64,000 bases of DNA from Qipengyuania spongiae. GTDB taxonomy: Bacteria; Pseudomonadota; Alphaproteobacteria; Sphingomonadales; Sphingomonadaceae. The DNA is taken from assembly GCF_026168555.1 (NCBI RefSeq), contig NZ_CP092471.1, forward strand, positions 1,188,501-1,252,500, in the 5' to 3' direction. The notes under the pieces were generated by a model. That model was not told where the DNA came from, searched no databases, and was given only the letters and a program-made list of their open reading frames with translations. Numbering within the stretch: position 1 is the stretch's first letter; each line of letters opens with the position of its first letter. Shown piece after piece: positions 26,966 to 35,786 of this stretch. The position numbers and the translations under genes are program-made.

Positions 26966-28621
26966 ATGACGCTGTCGCGCTTTTCGATCCGCTCGGCCAG
27001 GCTGCTCACGCTCGGCGCCGCACTGGGTCTGCCCACTATCGCGGCGCCGGCCGCTGCTCAGCGCGAGATCGTCCAGGCTCTTCCGCGAGCTGAGGCCGAC
27101 GATCTCAATTCCGCACTGCGCCGGCTGTCGGCCAATCCGGTCGATCTAGACGCGCTTCTTCAGGCCGGAGGGGCTGCGCTGGCCCTTCGCGACATTGCTG
27201 CCGCCGAGGGGTTTTATTCGCGCGCGCGCGAAGTCGCGCCGAACAACGGTTACGTCAAGCTGGGGCTCGCCCGGTTGCGGCTGGAGAGACAGGATCCGAC
27301 CGCGGCGCTCCGGCTTTTCGACGAGGCCGAGCGGGCAGGGGTGCCAGGTTCGGCAATGGCGGCCGAACGTGCTTTCGCCTACGATCTCGTGGGCGACCAG
27401 ACGCGCGCCCAGGCGGCCTATCGCACCGCGCTGGCCGCGCGCGAGGATGACGAGATCCGTCGCCGCCTGGCGCTGAGTCTCGCGATTTCGGGACGGCGGC
27501 AGGCGTTCGAGGATACGATCCTTCCATTGCTCAATGCCAACGATCGGGCAGCCTTCCGCACCCGTGCCTTCGGTCTCGCCATTCTGGGCGAGGAGCAGCA
27601 GGCGGTGGTCATCGCCGAGACCATGCTGCCGACCGATCTGGCCCTGCGCCTCACGCCATATCTGCGCTACATGCCGCGTCTTACTGCGGCGCAGCAGGCT
27701 GCCGCCGCCAATCTGGGTGTCTTTCCGCCGGCGGACGAGATCGGGCGCGACGATGCGGCGATCGCCGGCTACGCGGCGCAGGGTCAGCGGATCGCGCGCA
27801 GTGCGGACGCATCGCTGACACCGAGCGGACAACCCTTCGCCAGGCCCGCCGCGTCCGCAAGCGCGCCTTCGCGAGCCGCGTCGACAGAGCCGACCTTCCC
27901 GGCGGAAAGTCGAGGCGAATTGCCGCCTCGCCCTGCTGACGCGGTTGGCAATGACGAACCGCCGCAACTGGAAACCCGAATGGCCGGGAGCGACGGTGAC
28001 GCAGATTCGTCCCCACCTCTGGCAAGCCAGCCTGCGCTCGTCGCGTCCTCGGCTGAACCGTCCATGCCCACGGTGATCCTGCCCGACGAAGGGCCCAATA
28101 CGCTCGCGATGGCCTCGACGACTCCCTCTGAAACGCAGGCCGCGCGGATCGAGACTGTCGAAGTTGAGCCCTCAACGCCGCCGACTGCACCGGTGGCCCA
28201 TCAGCAGCAGGAGCCGGCCAGCGTGGCCGACGCTTTCGCCGATCTCCGGCTCGCTCCGGCCGGCTCTCCCACCCGGATCGCCGATGCGGTCGACATCACC
28301 GCGATTACCCCACCGCGCGAGGTCGTGCGTGCAGAGCCTGCCGCTCCGGTGCATCCCGCCCGCCATTGGGTTCAGGTGGCCACCGGACGCGATCTTGCGG
28401 CACTCAAGTTCGATTGGCGGCGCATTTCGCGCGGCGCCGAAGGCGAGCTGGACGGGAAGGGACCCTTCACCGCGCCGTGGGGGGAAGCCAATCGCCTTCT
28501 CGCCGGCCCCTATCCGACGCCCGCTGCGGCGCGCGCCAAAGTGACCGCGCTGAAGACAATGGACATAGATTCCTTCCCCTTCACCAGCGAAGAGGGTGAG
28601 GCGATCGCACCGCTCGACTGA
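26966..28621 (+). CDS. Exported TPR and SPOR-domain protein
   Basis: A 551-aa envelope protein. A signal peptide (about 1-34, ending AAPAAAQ) is followed by TPR-like helices at about 45-230 (SRAREVAPNN, AALRLFDEAERAG), a long Pro/Ala/Thr/Ser-rich linker at about 265-450, and a C-terminal SPOR domain of about 80 residues (HWVQVATGRD ... LAGPYPTPAAARAKV). SPOR domains bind denuded glycan at the septum, so placement right after ftsZ fits a division role. The ATG at 26966 is preferred over one 12 bases earlier because GGGAGAGGG lies just before it. Its precise role is unknown. Confidence 0.8.
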   Translation: MTLSRFSIRSARLLTLGAALGLPTIAAPAAAQREIVQALPRAEADDLNSALRRLSANPVDLDALLQAGGAALALRDIAAAEGFYSRAREVAPNNGYVKLGLARLRLERQDPTAALRLFDEAERAGVPGSAMAAERAFAYDLVGDQTRAQAAYRTALAAREDDEIRRRLALSLAISGRRQAFEDTILPLLNANDRAAFRTRAFGLAILGEEQQAVVIAETMLPTDLALRLTPYLRYMPRLTAAQQAAAANLGVFPPADEIGRDDAAIAGYAAQGQRIARSADASLTPSGQPFARPAASASAPSRAASTEPTFPAESRGELPPRPADAVGNDEPPQLETRMAGSDGDADSSPPLASQPALVASSAEPSMPTVILPDEGPNTLAMASTTPSETQAARIETVEVEPSTPPTAPVAHQQQEPASVADAFADLRLAPAGSPTRIADAVDITAITPPREVVRAEPAAPVHPARHWVQVATGRDLAALKFDWRRISRGAEGELDGKGPFTAPWGEANRLLAGPYPTPAAARAKVTALKTMDIDSFPFTSEEGEAIAPLD

Positions 28622-28669
28622 GGCCGGCGCCCGCCAGCTTGTGCACAGGCTTTGAACAGGCAATCGGGC

Positions 28670-28705
28670 GCGCCCCGCGGTTCTCCCCAGAAGCGAGCGG
28701 GGCGC
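28670..28705. other. GC-rich inverted repeat between the SPOR gene and the YbjN gene
   Basis: GCGCCCCGC at 28670-28678 pairs with GCGGGGCGC at 28697-28705 across an 18-base loop. There is no T run after it, so it may be a weak terminator, a folded leader, or chance in GC-rich DNA. Confidence 0.3.
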
Positions 28706-28769
28706 TCATTGCCAAGGCGCCGGGCGTTTCGGCATTCGGTCGAGCGATGGATCGGCCGGGAAAACCAAG

Positions 28770-29273
28770 ATGAGAACACTCGAGCGAACATTCGAGGCCG
28801 ATGGCGCCGCGGCGCCGATTACCATGCTCGAAGCGCTGTTTCGCGCTCATGGATGGCCCTGTTCCACGGATGGGAACGAGTTGACCGGCGAGATCCAGGG
28901 AAGCTGGACGCAATATCAGGTCAAGGGCATCTGGCGCAGCGAGGACAATGTCCTGCAGCTGCTCTGCCTGCCCGACATCCGCGTGGCGAAGGACCGCCTC
29001 GGTGCGGCTTTCGAACTTCTTTCTCTGGTGAACGAGCAGGTCTGGCTCGGCCATTTCGACATCTGGTCGCGGGGCGGCGTGCTGCTCTACCGCAACGCCA
29101 ACATGCTCGGCGAGGACGGGTTGTTGAGCCTGCCGCAATCGCGGGCGCTGGTCGATATCGCGGTCGAGGAATGCGATCGCTTCTACCCTGCCTTCCAGTT
29201 TGTCCTCTGGGGCGGCAAGGATCCGCAGGCGGCGCTCGAGGCCGCCATGGTCGATGCCGCCGGAGAGGCATGA
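28770..29273 (+). CDS. YbjN domain-containing protein
   Basis: A 167-aa cytosolic protein of the YbjN family, whose members share the fold of type III secretion chaperones; the biochemical role is not settled. Visible family stretches are MLEALFRAHGWPC near 19-31, RSEDNVLQLLCLPD near 56-69 and FDIWSRGGVLLYRN near 96-109. It begins with ATG after AAAACCAAG (weak site). No secretion genes are close, so a chaperone role is only inference from the fold. It is followed by a 172-base gap before the BI-1 gene. Confidence 0.8.
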   Translation: MRTLERTFEADGAAAPITMLEALFRAHGWPCSTDGNELTGEIQGSWTQYQVKGIWRSEDNVLQLLCLPDIRVAKDRLGAAFELLSLVNEQVWLGHFDIWSRGGVLLYRNANMLGEDGLLSLPQSRALVDIAVEECDRFYPAFQFVLWGGKDPQAALEAAMVDAAGEA

Positions 29274-29366
29274 GAGCTTCGCTGCGATGCTCCGACCCCG
29301 TAAAATATGGCGCCATTAGCAGGCGGGAATGGTTAATTCGCGGGCGTCGGAAACTTGCCGGTTTTC

Positions 29367-29396
29367 CTTGAAAAACCCACCGTGATTGCCGATATT
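29367..29396 (+). promoter_or_regulatory. Heat-shock (RpoH)-like or sigma-70 promoter of the BI-1/YccA gene
   Basis: CTTGAAA at 29367-29373, a 14-base spacer, then GCCGATAT at 29388-29395 resembles the sigma-32 pattern CTTGAAA-N13-15-CCCCATNT. The same bases also read as sigma-70 TTGAAA-N17-GATATT. It lies 50 bases upstream of the ATG at 29446. YccA-type proteins interact with the membrane protease FtsH, so heat-shock control would make sense. Which factor uses it is not known. Confidence 0.45.
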
Positions 29397-29445
29397 GCTT
29401 CCAGTGCGGAGGGTCGTCCTACCGCTTTTGGGAGTTTGACACGAA

Positions 29446-30192
29446 ATGGCCAATTGGAACGACACGAGGCAGCAGCAGCGCACCGGCTTCGGCTCCGTGC
29501 CGCGCGCCGGCGATGCCGTTGCCCGGGGCGAGACTTTCGACGCAGGTCTGCGCAAGCACATGCTGTCGATCTACAACTACATGACATCGGGCGTGCTGCT
29601 GACCGGCATCGTCGCCTTGCTGACCTACCAGACCGGGCTGGCATACAGTTTCGCCAGCGGTCCGCTGATGTGGATCGTGGCGCTGTCGCCGCTCGCCTTC
29701 GTGCTGGCGATGAGCTTCGGCCTGAACAAGATGAGCCGCGGCACGCTTCAGCTACTCTTCTGGGGCTTCGCCACGGTGATGGGCCTGTCGCTGTCGACAA
29801 TCTTCCTGCGTTTCACGGGTGAGAGCATCGCGGCCACCTTCTTCGCCACCGCCGGCGCCTTCGCGGGTCTCAGCCTGTTCGGCTACACGACCAAGAAGAA
29901 CCTTCAGGGCATGGGCACCTTCCTGGTGATGGGCGTTGTCGGCCTGCTGATCGCGATGGTGATCAACATGTTCCTTGGCTCCAGCACGCTGGCGATGGCG
30001 ATCAGCTTCCTCGGCGTCTTGATCTTCGCGGGCCTTACCGCCTACGATACGCAGCGTCTGAAGCGTGAATACGAGTATCTGCGCGGGACCGAGTTCGCTG
30101 GCAAGGCGATCATCATGGGTGCGTTGAGCCTGTATCTCGACTTCATCAACATGTTCATGTTCCTGCTTCAGTTCATGGGCAACCGCGAGTGA
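29446..30192 (+). CDS. Bax inhibitor-1 (BI-1)/YccA family membrane protein
   Basis: A 248-aa integral inner-membrane protein with a polar N-terminal region of about 45 residues and seven predicted helices. BI-1 family features include the last block ALSLYLDFINMFMFLLQFMG and the late FAGLTAYDTQRLKREY. E. coli YccA is a substrate and modulator of FtsH; YbhL is the other paralogue. It is a single-gene unit: a good promoter before it and a terminator (30231-30263) after it. Confidence 0.92.
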   Translation: MANWNDTRQQQRTGFGSVPRAGDAVARGETFDAGLRKHMLSIYNYMTSGVLLTGIVALLTYQTGLAYSFASGPLMWIVALSPLAFVLAMSFGLNKMSRGTLQLLFWGFATVMGLSLSTIFLRFTGESIAATFFATAGAFAGLSLFGYTTKKNLQGMGTFLVMGVVGLLIAMVINMFLGSSTLAMAISFLGVLIFAGLTAYDTQRLKREYEYLRGTEFAGKAIIMGALSLYLDFINMFMFLLQFMGNRE

Positions 30193-30230
30193 TCCCCAAC
30201 GGATAGTCGCACGCAGGATTCGCTTCATCG

Positions 30231-30263
30231 TGCCCGGGATGCCAATTGCATCCCGGGCATTTT
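30231..30263 (+). terminator. Intrinsic terminator after the BI-1 gene
   Basis: A perfect 12-bp stem, TGCCCGGGATGC at 30231-30242 and GCATCCCGGGCA at 30248-30259 with loop CAATT, is followed by TTTTCTTGT. This is a textbook rho-independent terminator, 39 bases past the stop. Confidence 0.9.
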
Positions 30264-30360
30264 CTTGTGTGTTCCAAGCGGCTATTGCTCCCGCTTCATC
30301 CTGGGTCAATCCGCGCGAGGCGATGATCGGCCAGACCGGGTAGAGGGGCGCTATTTCCAC

Positions 30361-31272
30361 ATGAACCGTTTTTCCAATTCGATTGTCCGTATCGCCGTGA
30401 CCGCGGGCGGGGCTGCACTGCTGGGTGCTTGCGCCACGCCGCCGCCCCCGCCGCCCCCGCCGCCGCCTCCGCCGCCGCCGGTCGAGGTCGTTCCCTACCG
30501 GCCGCTGCCGCCCGGTGGCGCGTCCTACGTGATGGACATCCCGCGCGTCGGACCAATGGGTGTGCGCCAGACCGTGAATGTCGGGCTAAGCGAGGACGAG
30601 AAGGTGTGGCATTTCCGTTCCGCCTGGAACGTCGCCGCGCTGAACTGCCTTTCGCCGCAATATCAGCCGATCCTCGACGCCTACAGCGCCTATATCAAGG
30701 ATCACGCGCGCGACCTGAAACGGATCAACGACCGCATTGATGGCGTCTATCGCGAGAACTTCAACGTCCGTCGCGAGGCTATCATGGCGCGCGAACTGAA
30801 GATGACTTCGGTCTACAATTTCTTTGCGCTTCCGCCGGCCCGTGCGGGCATGTGCCAGACTGCGCTCGATATCTCGAACCGCGCTCTGGCGACGACGGAA
30901 ATGGACGCGTCGGCCTTCGCGCTCGCGAATTTCCCGCTGTTCGAGCAGCCGTTCGAGAATTTCTTCACTCAGTACGAAACCTACGAGCGTGAGTCGGCCG
31001 CCTGGGACGCGCGCTACGGTTCGCGCTACGGGGCTTCGCAGCCCGGCTATGTCGCGGTCCAGCAGGCGCGCAACACCGCCGCGCCGATGGTCGGTGTGAA
31101 CGATCCCGCGACCACGCTGGCCTATCCTACCGGTACCACCACGACAGTGGTTGATGCCGAGACCGGCGCACCGATCCCGGTGGTTCCCGTGCAGGAAGGC
31201 GTCGAATCGCGCCCCGTGGTTCAGCCTATTCCCGCCGATGCGGGTGACAACGACACACCGGGCGGCCAGTAA
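30361..31272 (+). CDS. Uncharacterised lipoprotein with a 14-proline run
   Basis: A 303-aa protein of unknown function. A signal peptide ends in the lipobox LGAC (Cys24), so it should be lipid-anchored. Directly after it come 14 prolines (27-40), then a mature domain with no known catalytic motif: two cysteines (about 94 and 164), helices such as HARDLKRINDR, and a Thr/Pro/Ala-rich C-terminus. The poly-Pro run probably separates the lipid anchor from the domain and may need EF-P for translation. It follows the BI-1 terminator. No conserved partner gene is adjacent. Confidence 0.65.
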   Translation: MNRFSNSIVRIAVTAGGAALLGACATPPPPPPPPPPPPPPVEVVPYRPLPPGGASYVMDIPRVGPMGVRQTVNVGLSEDEKVWHFRSAWNVAALNCLSPQYQPILDAYSAYIKDHARDLKRINDRIDGVYRENFNVRREAIMARELKMTSVYNFFALPPARAGMCQTALDISNRALATTEMDASAFALANFPLFEQPFENFFTQYETYERESAAWDARYGSRYGASQPGYVAVQQARNTAAPMVGVNDPATTLAYPTGTTTTVVDAETGAPIPVVPVQEGVESRPVVQPIPADAGDNDTPGGQ

Positions 31273-31340
31273 GACTGTAGCGGGTACCATGCTGAAGGGT
31301 CGGCGCGGTCGCGGGGGGCAAGTTTGCTCTTGGCAAGACC

Positions 31341-31389
31341 GCGTCCCCTTCGCTAAGGGGCGCGCTCGTTTCGCCCGGATCGCCGGGCG
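31341..31389. other. Two hairpins between the lipoprotein gene and tRNA-Ala
   Basis: CCCC at 31345-31348 pairs with GGGG at 31357-31360 across TTCGCTAA, extended by GCG at 31341 and CGC at 31361, followed by GCTCGTTT (possible terminator). A second perfect 7-bp hairpin, CGCCCGG at 31372-31378 and CCGGGCG at 31383-31389 with a 4-base loop, ends 14 bases before the tRNA. Confidence 0.4.
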
Positions 31390-31403
31390 GCATTACCTGG
31401 AAC

Positions 31404-31479
<76 letters not shown>

Positions 31480-31610
31480 GGTAGATGACCGGTCGTGAGG
31501 CTCCCGCTCCGTTGGCGGAGGCTGCGGGCCGGATCCGACGCCCTCTCATTTTCATTAAAAGGCCGTTCGGGTGCTGGCGCGGGATCGCGTTACGCATTAC
31601 CTCGCTCCCC

Positions 31611-32669
31611 ATGCATTTTCTCGACCAAGCCAAGATATACCTGAAATCGGGCGGGGGCGGCCCCGGGGCCGTCTCGTTCCGGCGCGAGAAATATATCGAA
31701 TATGGCGGTCCCGATGGCGGCAATGGCGGCAAGGGCGGCGACATTGTCTTCGAGGCAGTGCAGGGCCTCAACACCCTGATCGATTTTCGCTACGCCCAGC
31801 ACTTCAAAGCCAAGCGCGGCATGCACGGGCAGGGCAAGAACCAGACCGGCGCCGGGGCGGACGATCTGGTGATCGCGGTCCCGGTCGGCACGCAGATCCT
31901 GTCCGAGGACAAAGAAGAGGTGCTCGCCGATTTCACCGAGATCGGCCAGCGCGTGACCTTCCTCGAAGGCGGCATGGGCGGCCGGGGCAATGCGAGCTAC
32001 AAGACCTCGACCAATCGCGCGCCGCGCCAGCACCAGCCCGGCATTCCGGGCGAAGAGATGTGGGTGTGGCTGCGGCTGAAGCTGCTTGCCGATGTCGGCC
32101 TGCTGGGCCTGCCCAATGCGGGCAAAAGCACTTTCATCAACCAGGTCACCAACACGCAGGCGAAGGTGGGCGACTATGCCTTTACCACGCTCGTGCCCAA
32201 GCTCGGCGTGGTGCGGCACAAGGGGCGCGAATTCGTGCTCGCGGACATCCCCGGACTGATTTCGGGAGCGGCCGAGGGCAGGGGAATCGGCGACCGTTTC
32301 CTCGGCCATATCGAGCGGTGCCGGGTGCTGATCCACCTGATCGACATCGCTGGAGACGATCCGGCCGAAGCGTTTCGAACGGTCAATGCCGAACTCGAAG
32401 CCTATGGCGAAGGGCTCGCGGACAAGCCGCAGCTCGTCGCGCTCAACAAGCTCGATCTTGCCGACCGCGAACTGGGCGAGGGTTTCGCCGAGGAGCTTCT
32501 CGCCGCCGGTGCGGACAAGGTTTTCCAGGTGTCCGGCGCGACGGGCACGGGGATGGACGCGCTGATGGATGCCGTTCTCGGCTACTTGCCCGATCGCACC
32601 GCGACCGAAACCAAGGCAACCGAGGTCGAGGACGAAAGCGAAGTCGAAGGCAGCTGGTCCCCGCTCTGA
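31611..32669 (+). CDS. obgE: GTPase Obg (CgtA), ribosome assembly and stress
   Basis: Essential GTPase linked to 50S assembly and stress control. The 352-aa protein has the glycine-rich Obg fold at 1-158, then a GTPase domain with G1 GLPNAGKST at 166-174, DIPGLISGAAEG at 212-223 and NKLDL near 279-283. The C-terminal tail is short and acidic. The ATG at 31611 begins MHFLDQAKIY, the family start, although the frame is open upstream. It is followed by proB two bases downstream on the same strand. Confidence 0.95.
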   Translation: MHFLDQAKIYLKSGGGGPGAVSFRREKYIEYGGPDGGNGGKGGDIVFEAVQGLNTLIDFRYAQHFKAKRGMHGQGKNQTGAGADDLVIAVPVGTQILSEDKEEVLADFTEIGQRVTFLEGGMGGRGNASYKTSTNRAPRQHQPGIPGEEMWVWLRLKLLADVGLLGLPNAGKSTFINQVTNTQAKVGDYAFTTLVPKLGVVRHKGREFVLADIPGLISGAAEGRGIGDRFLGHIERCRVLIHLIDIAGDDPAEAFRTVNAELEAYGEGLADKPQLVALNKLDLADRELGEGFAEELLAAGADKVFQVSGATGTGMDALMDAVLGYLPDRTATETKATEVEDESEVEGSWSPL

Positions 32670-32671
32670 CC

Positions 32672-33793
32672 ATGGCGATTTCCGAGCTTGCCGAAATGCG
32701 CGCCGCCCGGCGGTTGGTCGTCAAGGTGGGCTCGGCGCTGCTGGTGGAAAAGGGCGAGCCGCGTGATCGCTGGCTCACCGCGCTGGTCGGCGAGATTGCG
32801 GACCTTCGCGAAACCGGAACCGAGATCGTCATCGTCAGCTCGGGCGCCATTGCGTTGGGTGCAGCGCGGCTGAGGCTGCCGCAAGGCGGGCGTGCCAATC
32901 TCGCCGATGCGCAGGCGGCGGCATCCGTCGGGCAGGTCGAACTTGCCCGGCTATGGTCGGAGGCGCTGGGCGGGCGCGGTATCACCGCCGCGCAGATGCT
33001 CGTGACGCTGGGCGATCTCGAGGACCGGCGGCGCTATCTCAACGCTTCCGCCACGCTCGCGCGGCTGATCGAAGCGGGCGCGGTGCCGGTCGTCAACGAG
33101 AATGACAGCGTCGCGACCGAGGAAATCCGCTTCGGCGACAACGACCGGCTGGCGGCCCGCGTGGCGCAGGCGGCCGGGGCCGACGCTGTGATCCTCTTGT
33201 CCGATGTCGACGGCCTCTACGATCGCGATCCGCGCATCGAGGGCGCCCGGCGGATCGAACGTGTGGAAGGCGTGACGCCCGAAGTGATGGCGATGGCAAG
33301 CGATGCTTCCTCTTCCGGGCTCGGCAGCGGAGGGATGATCGCGAAACTGCAGGCCGCGCGCATTGCCGAACGCGCCGGGATCGCGCTCGCCATCATTGAT
33401 GGGCGGCGGGAGCGGCCTATGGGGCGAGCGCTTGAAACCGGCGATGGCACGCTGTTTCTCCCTCAGCGCAACGAAGGCGCGCGCAAGGCCTGGCTCGGCG
33501 GGCGGATCGCGCCCGTGGGTGTGCTGGTGGCCGATGCCGGTTGCGCCAGAGCGCTGGCCGAGAGCGCGAGCCTTCTCGCCGCCGGCCTGACCGAGGTGGA
33601 GGGCGAATTCGCGCGGGGCGATCTGGTGGCGATCCACGGCCCGAAGGGCGAGCGGCTGGGGCAGGGGCTCGTGGAATACAGCGCCGCCGAATGCCGGGCG
33701 ATCCTGGGCCTGCGCGCGGAGGAGCAGGCGGAAAAACTCGGCTACGCGCCCCGCGCGGCGGTGGTCCACCGCGATCACATGGTGCGCGAATGA
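32672..33793 (+). CDS. proB: Glutamate 5-kinase
   Basis: First step of proline biosynthesis, phosphorylating glutamate. The 373-aa protein combines an amino acid kinase domain (KVGSALLV near 18-25; SSGAIALGA; NENDSV near 148-153; SDVDGLYD near 180-187) and a C-terminal PUA domain (about 285-373). The ATG lies two bases after the obgE stop. The obgE-proB adjacency is well known in alphaproteobacteria. proA is not in the window. The stop overlaps the next gene by ATGA. Confidence 0.94.
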   Translation: MAISELAEMRAARRLVVKVGSALLVEKGEPRDRWLTALVGEIADLRETGTEIVIVSSGAIALGAARLRLPQGGRANLADAQAAASVGQVELARLWSEALGGRGITAAQMLVTLGDLEDRRRYLNASATLARLIEAGAVPVVNENDSVATEEIRFGDNDRLAARVAQAAGADAVILLSDVDGLYDRDPRIEGARRIERVEGVTPEVMAMASDASSSGLGSGGMIAKLQAARIAERAGIALAIIDGRRERPMGRALETGDGTLFLPQRNEGARKAWLGGRIAPVGVLVADAGCARALAESASLLAAGLTEVEGEFARGDLVAIHGPKGERLGQGLVEYSAAECRAILGLRAEEQAEKLGYAPRAAVVHRDHMVRE

Positions 33794-34701
33794 CGATCGC
33801 GATTACCGGCGCCACCGGCTTCGTCGGTCAGGCCGTGCTCGATGTCGGCACTGGTGGGAGGCACGCCATGCGCGCTCTTACCCGCCGTCCGCAAACGCCG
33901 CGCGGCGGTGTCGCATGGGTCGAGGGCAGTCTCGACGATGCCACCTCGCTGGCCCGGCTGGTCAAAGGGGCGGATGCGGTGCTGCATATCGCCGGCCTGA
34001 CCAGCGCAGTGCGCCCCGAGGAATTCGATCGTGTGAACGTCGAGGGTACGGCCCGCGTGATCGACGCCGCGCGCGGCGCTGGAGCGAAACGGCTAATATT
34101 CGTCTCCTCGCTGTCGGCGCGAGAACCCGGACTTTCTGTCTATGGCGGCTCCAAGAACCGTGCCGAGGCGCTCGTGAAGGACAGCGCGCTCGACTGGACC
34201 ATCGTACGCCCTCCCGCGGTTTACGGTCCGCGTGACAGGGAGATGTTTGAGCTGTTCCGTGCGGCGCAATCGGGCATTGTCCCGCTGCCCCCGCGCGGCC
34301 GAGCCTCCCTCATCCATGTCGAGGATCTGGCGCGTCTGCTGGTCGCGCTGGCAGGGGCCGGACCGGAAATTTCAGGAACCACGCTCGAGCCGGACGATGG
34401 GCGGTCAGGCGGTTACGCGCATAGGGATCTCGCGCAGCTCATCGGCCAAGCCGTCGGTCGCCGCCGTGTGTTCGCCCCGCATCTTCCGAAAGCCCTGCTG
34501 ATGGCGGCGGCGCGGGCCGATCGGCTGGTGCGCGGGCGCAAGGCAAAGCTGACGCCGGACCGAGCGGGGTACATGGCCCATCCCGACTGGGTCTGCGATC
34601 CGGCAAAGGCACCGCCCGCCGCGTTCTGGACGCCTCGCTTGGAGGGGGGGGAAGGAATGGCCGCCACCGCCGCCTGGTATCGCGAGCAGGGCTGGCTCTG
34701 A
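33790..34701 (+). CDS. NAD(P)-dependent epimerase/dehydratase family protein
   Basis: An extended short-chain dehydrogenase fold of 303 aa. The Rossmann motif GATGFVGQ is at 7-14; the catalytic Tyr-Lys is in the loop YGGSKNRAE near 118-126, so the active tyrosine is followed by Lys at the +4 position. It starts in an ATGA overlap with proB. The substrate is unknown; related proteins act on sugar nucleotides or on steroid-like substrates. The gene ends head-on with mscS, the two stop codons being adjacent with no gap. Confidence 0.75.
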   Translation: MTIAITGATGFVGQAVLDVGTGGRHAMRALTRRPQTPRGGVAWVEGSLDDATSLARLVKGADAVLHIAGLTSAVRPEEFDRVNVEGTARVIDAARGAGAKRLIFVSSLSAREPGLSVYGGSKNRAEALVKDSALDWTIVRPPAVYGPRDREMFELFRAAQSGIVPLPPRGRASLIHVEDLARLLVALAGAGPEISGTTLEPDDGRSGGYAHRDLAQLIGQAVGRRRVFAPHLPKALLMAAARADRLVRGRKAKLTPDRAGYMAHPDWVCDPAKAPPAAFWTPRLEGGEGMAATAAWYREQGWL

Positions 34702-35775
34702 TCAGTCCGCGCGTTTCTCGAGGTGAGCGAGCAACCGCTCCAGCTGGTCGCTTTCGCGCAAATGGATGTCGCGCTGGGGGAAAGGAATTTCGATCCCGTG
34801 CTCCTTGAACAGCCACCACAGCTTCTTGAGAACCGAACTGCGGACATTGCCGACCCCTTCCTCGGGATCCATGATCCAGCAATGGATGGTGAAATTGACC
34901 GAATTGTCGCCGTATTCGTTCATCCAGACCGTGGGCGGCGGTGACTTCAGCACCCGATCGGAAGCCTTCGCGGCTTCCAGCATCAGCGCCTCGGCCTTCT
35001 TCATGTCCGCATCGTAGCTGACGCCGACAGGGATCTGCATCCGCACGTTCTTGCTGGAATAGGACCAGTTCTCGACCTGATTAATCATCAGGTTCTCGTT
35101 CGGGATCAGATATTCTCGCTGGTCCCGCGTCGTCACCGAAACGGCGCGCACACCGATCTTGCGGATCTGGCCGAAGCTTTCGTTGCCGGCCATGTCGGTC
35201 ACCGCGATCACGTCGCCCGGCTTGATCGACTTGTCCATCAGCAGGATGATCCCTGCGATCAGATTGCCGAAGGTCTTCTGGAGGCCGAAACCGATGGCGA
35301 GACCGAAGGCGCCGGAAAAGACCGCCAGCGCGGTGAGATCGATGCCCAGCGCCTCGATCCCGATAAAGAAGGCCGCGCCCCATACGATGATGGTCAGGAC
35401 CTTTTCCCCGAGGAGCTGCTGCGCCTGGTCGAGCTTGGTCACGCGCCGCAGCATGGCATGCGCGGCCTTGGCGGCGACATGCGCCGCGAGAAGAACGGCC
35501 GCCACAATGCCCATGACGATCATGACGTCCCACAGCGACACGCGAAACGTGCCCACGCTGAGCGCGGCGGCATCGAGCGTGTCAATGAGCGTTCCGGCCG
35601 TCTCGCTTTTCGCCGAGACTGCCTCGCGCAGGCCGTCCGCCGCGGCGACGCCGTCGGTGGGAGCAGGTTCGGAGAGGCTCCAGGCCTGCTCCACCGGTTC
35701 CGCCGCTGGAGTCGCGGTCGGGCTGCCCGTCTGGCTTACAGTCGGCGTCGGCGAGGAAAGGGCGGTGGTGGTCAT
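34702..35775 (-). CDS. Mechanosensitive ion channel (MscS family)
   Basis: A 357-aa channel protein that opens on hypo-osmotic shock. Residues 1-75 are a polar Pro/Ala/Thr-rich N-terminal extension, followed by three membrane helices; the pore-lining helix is AFGLAIGFGLQKTFGN at about 175-190. The middle beta-domain and C-terminal alpha-beta domain (VSYDADMKKAEALM) follow. It is the third gene of a minus-strand run after sseA and metC; the start ATG is 11 bases after the metC stop and lacks a clear ribosome site, so it may be translated by coupling. Confidence 0.9.
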   Translation of the reverse strand: MTTTALSSPTPTVSQTGSPTATPAAEPVEQAWSLSEPAPTDGVAAADGLREAVSAKSETAGTLIDTLDAAALSVGTFRVSLWDVMIVMGIVAAVLLAAHVAAKAAHAMLRRVTKLDQAQQLLGEKVLTIIVWGAAFFIGIEALGIDLTALAVFSGAFGLAIGFGLQKTFGNLIAGIILLMDKSIKPGDVIAVTDMAGNESFGQIRKIGVRAVSVTTRDQREYLIPNENLMINQVENWSYSSKNVRMQIPVGVSYDADMKKAEALMLEAAKASDRVLKSPPPTVWMNEYGDNSVNFTIHCWIMDPEEGVGNVRSSVLKKLWWLFKEHGIEIPFPQRDIHLRESDQLERLLAHLEKRAD

Positions 35776-35786
35776 CTAGTTTCGAG

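Noticed and set aside
28670..28705. Hairpin as a definite terminator after the SPOR gene
   Set aside because: The stem is good but the loop is 18 bases and no T run follows, so I list it only as an inverted repeat.
31485..31610. In-frame upstream extension of obgE
   Set aside because: The family start MHFLDQAKIY is at 31611; the extension is not conserved-looking and would begin 6 bases after the tRNA.
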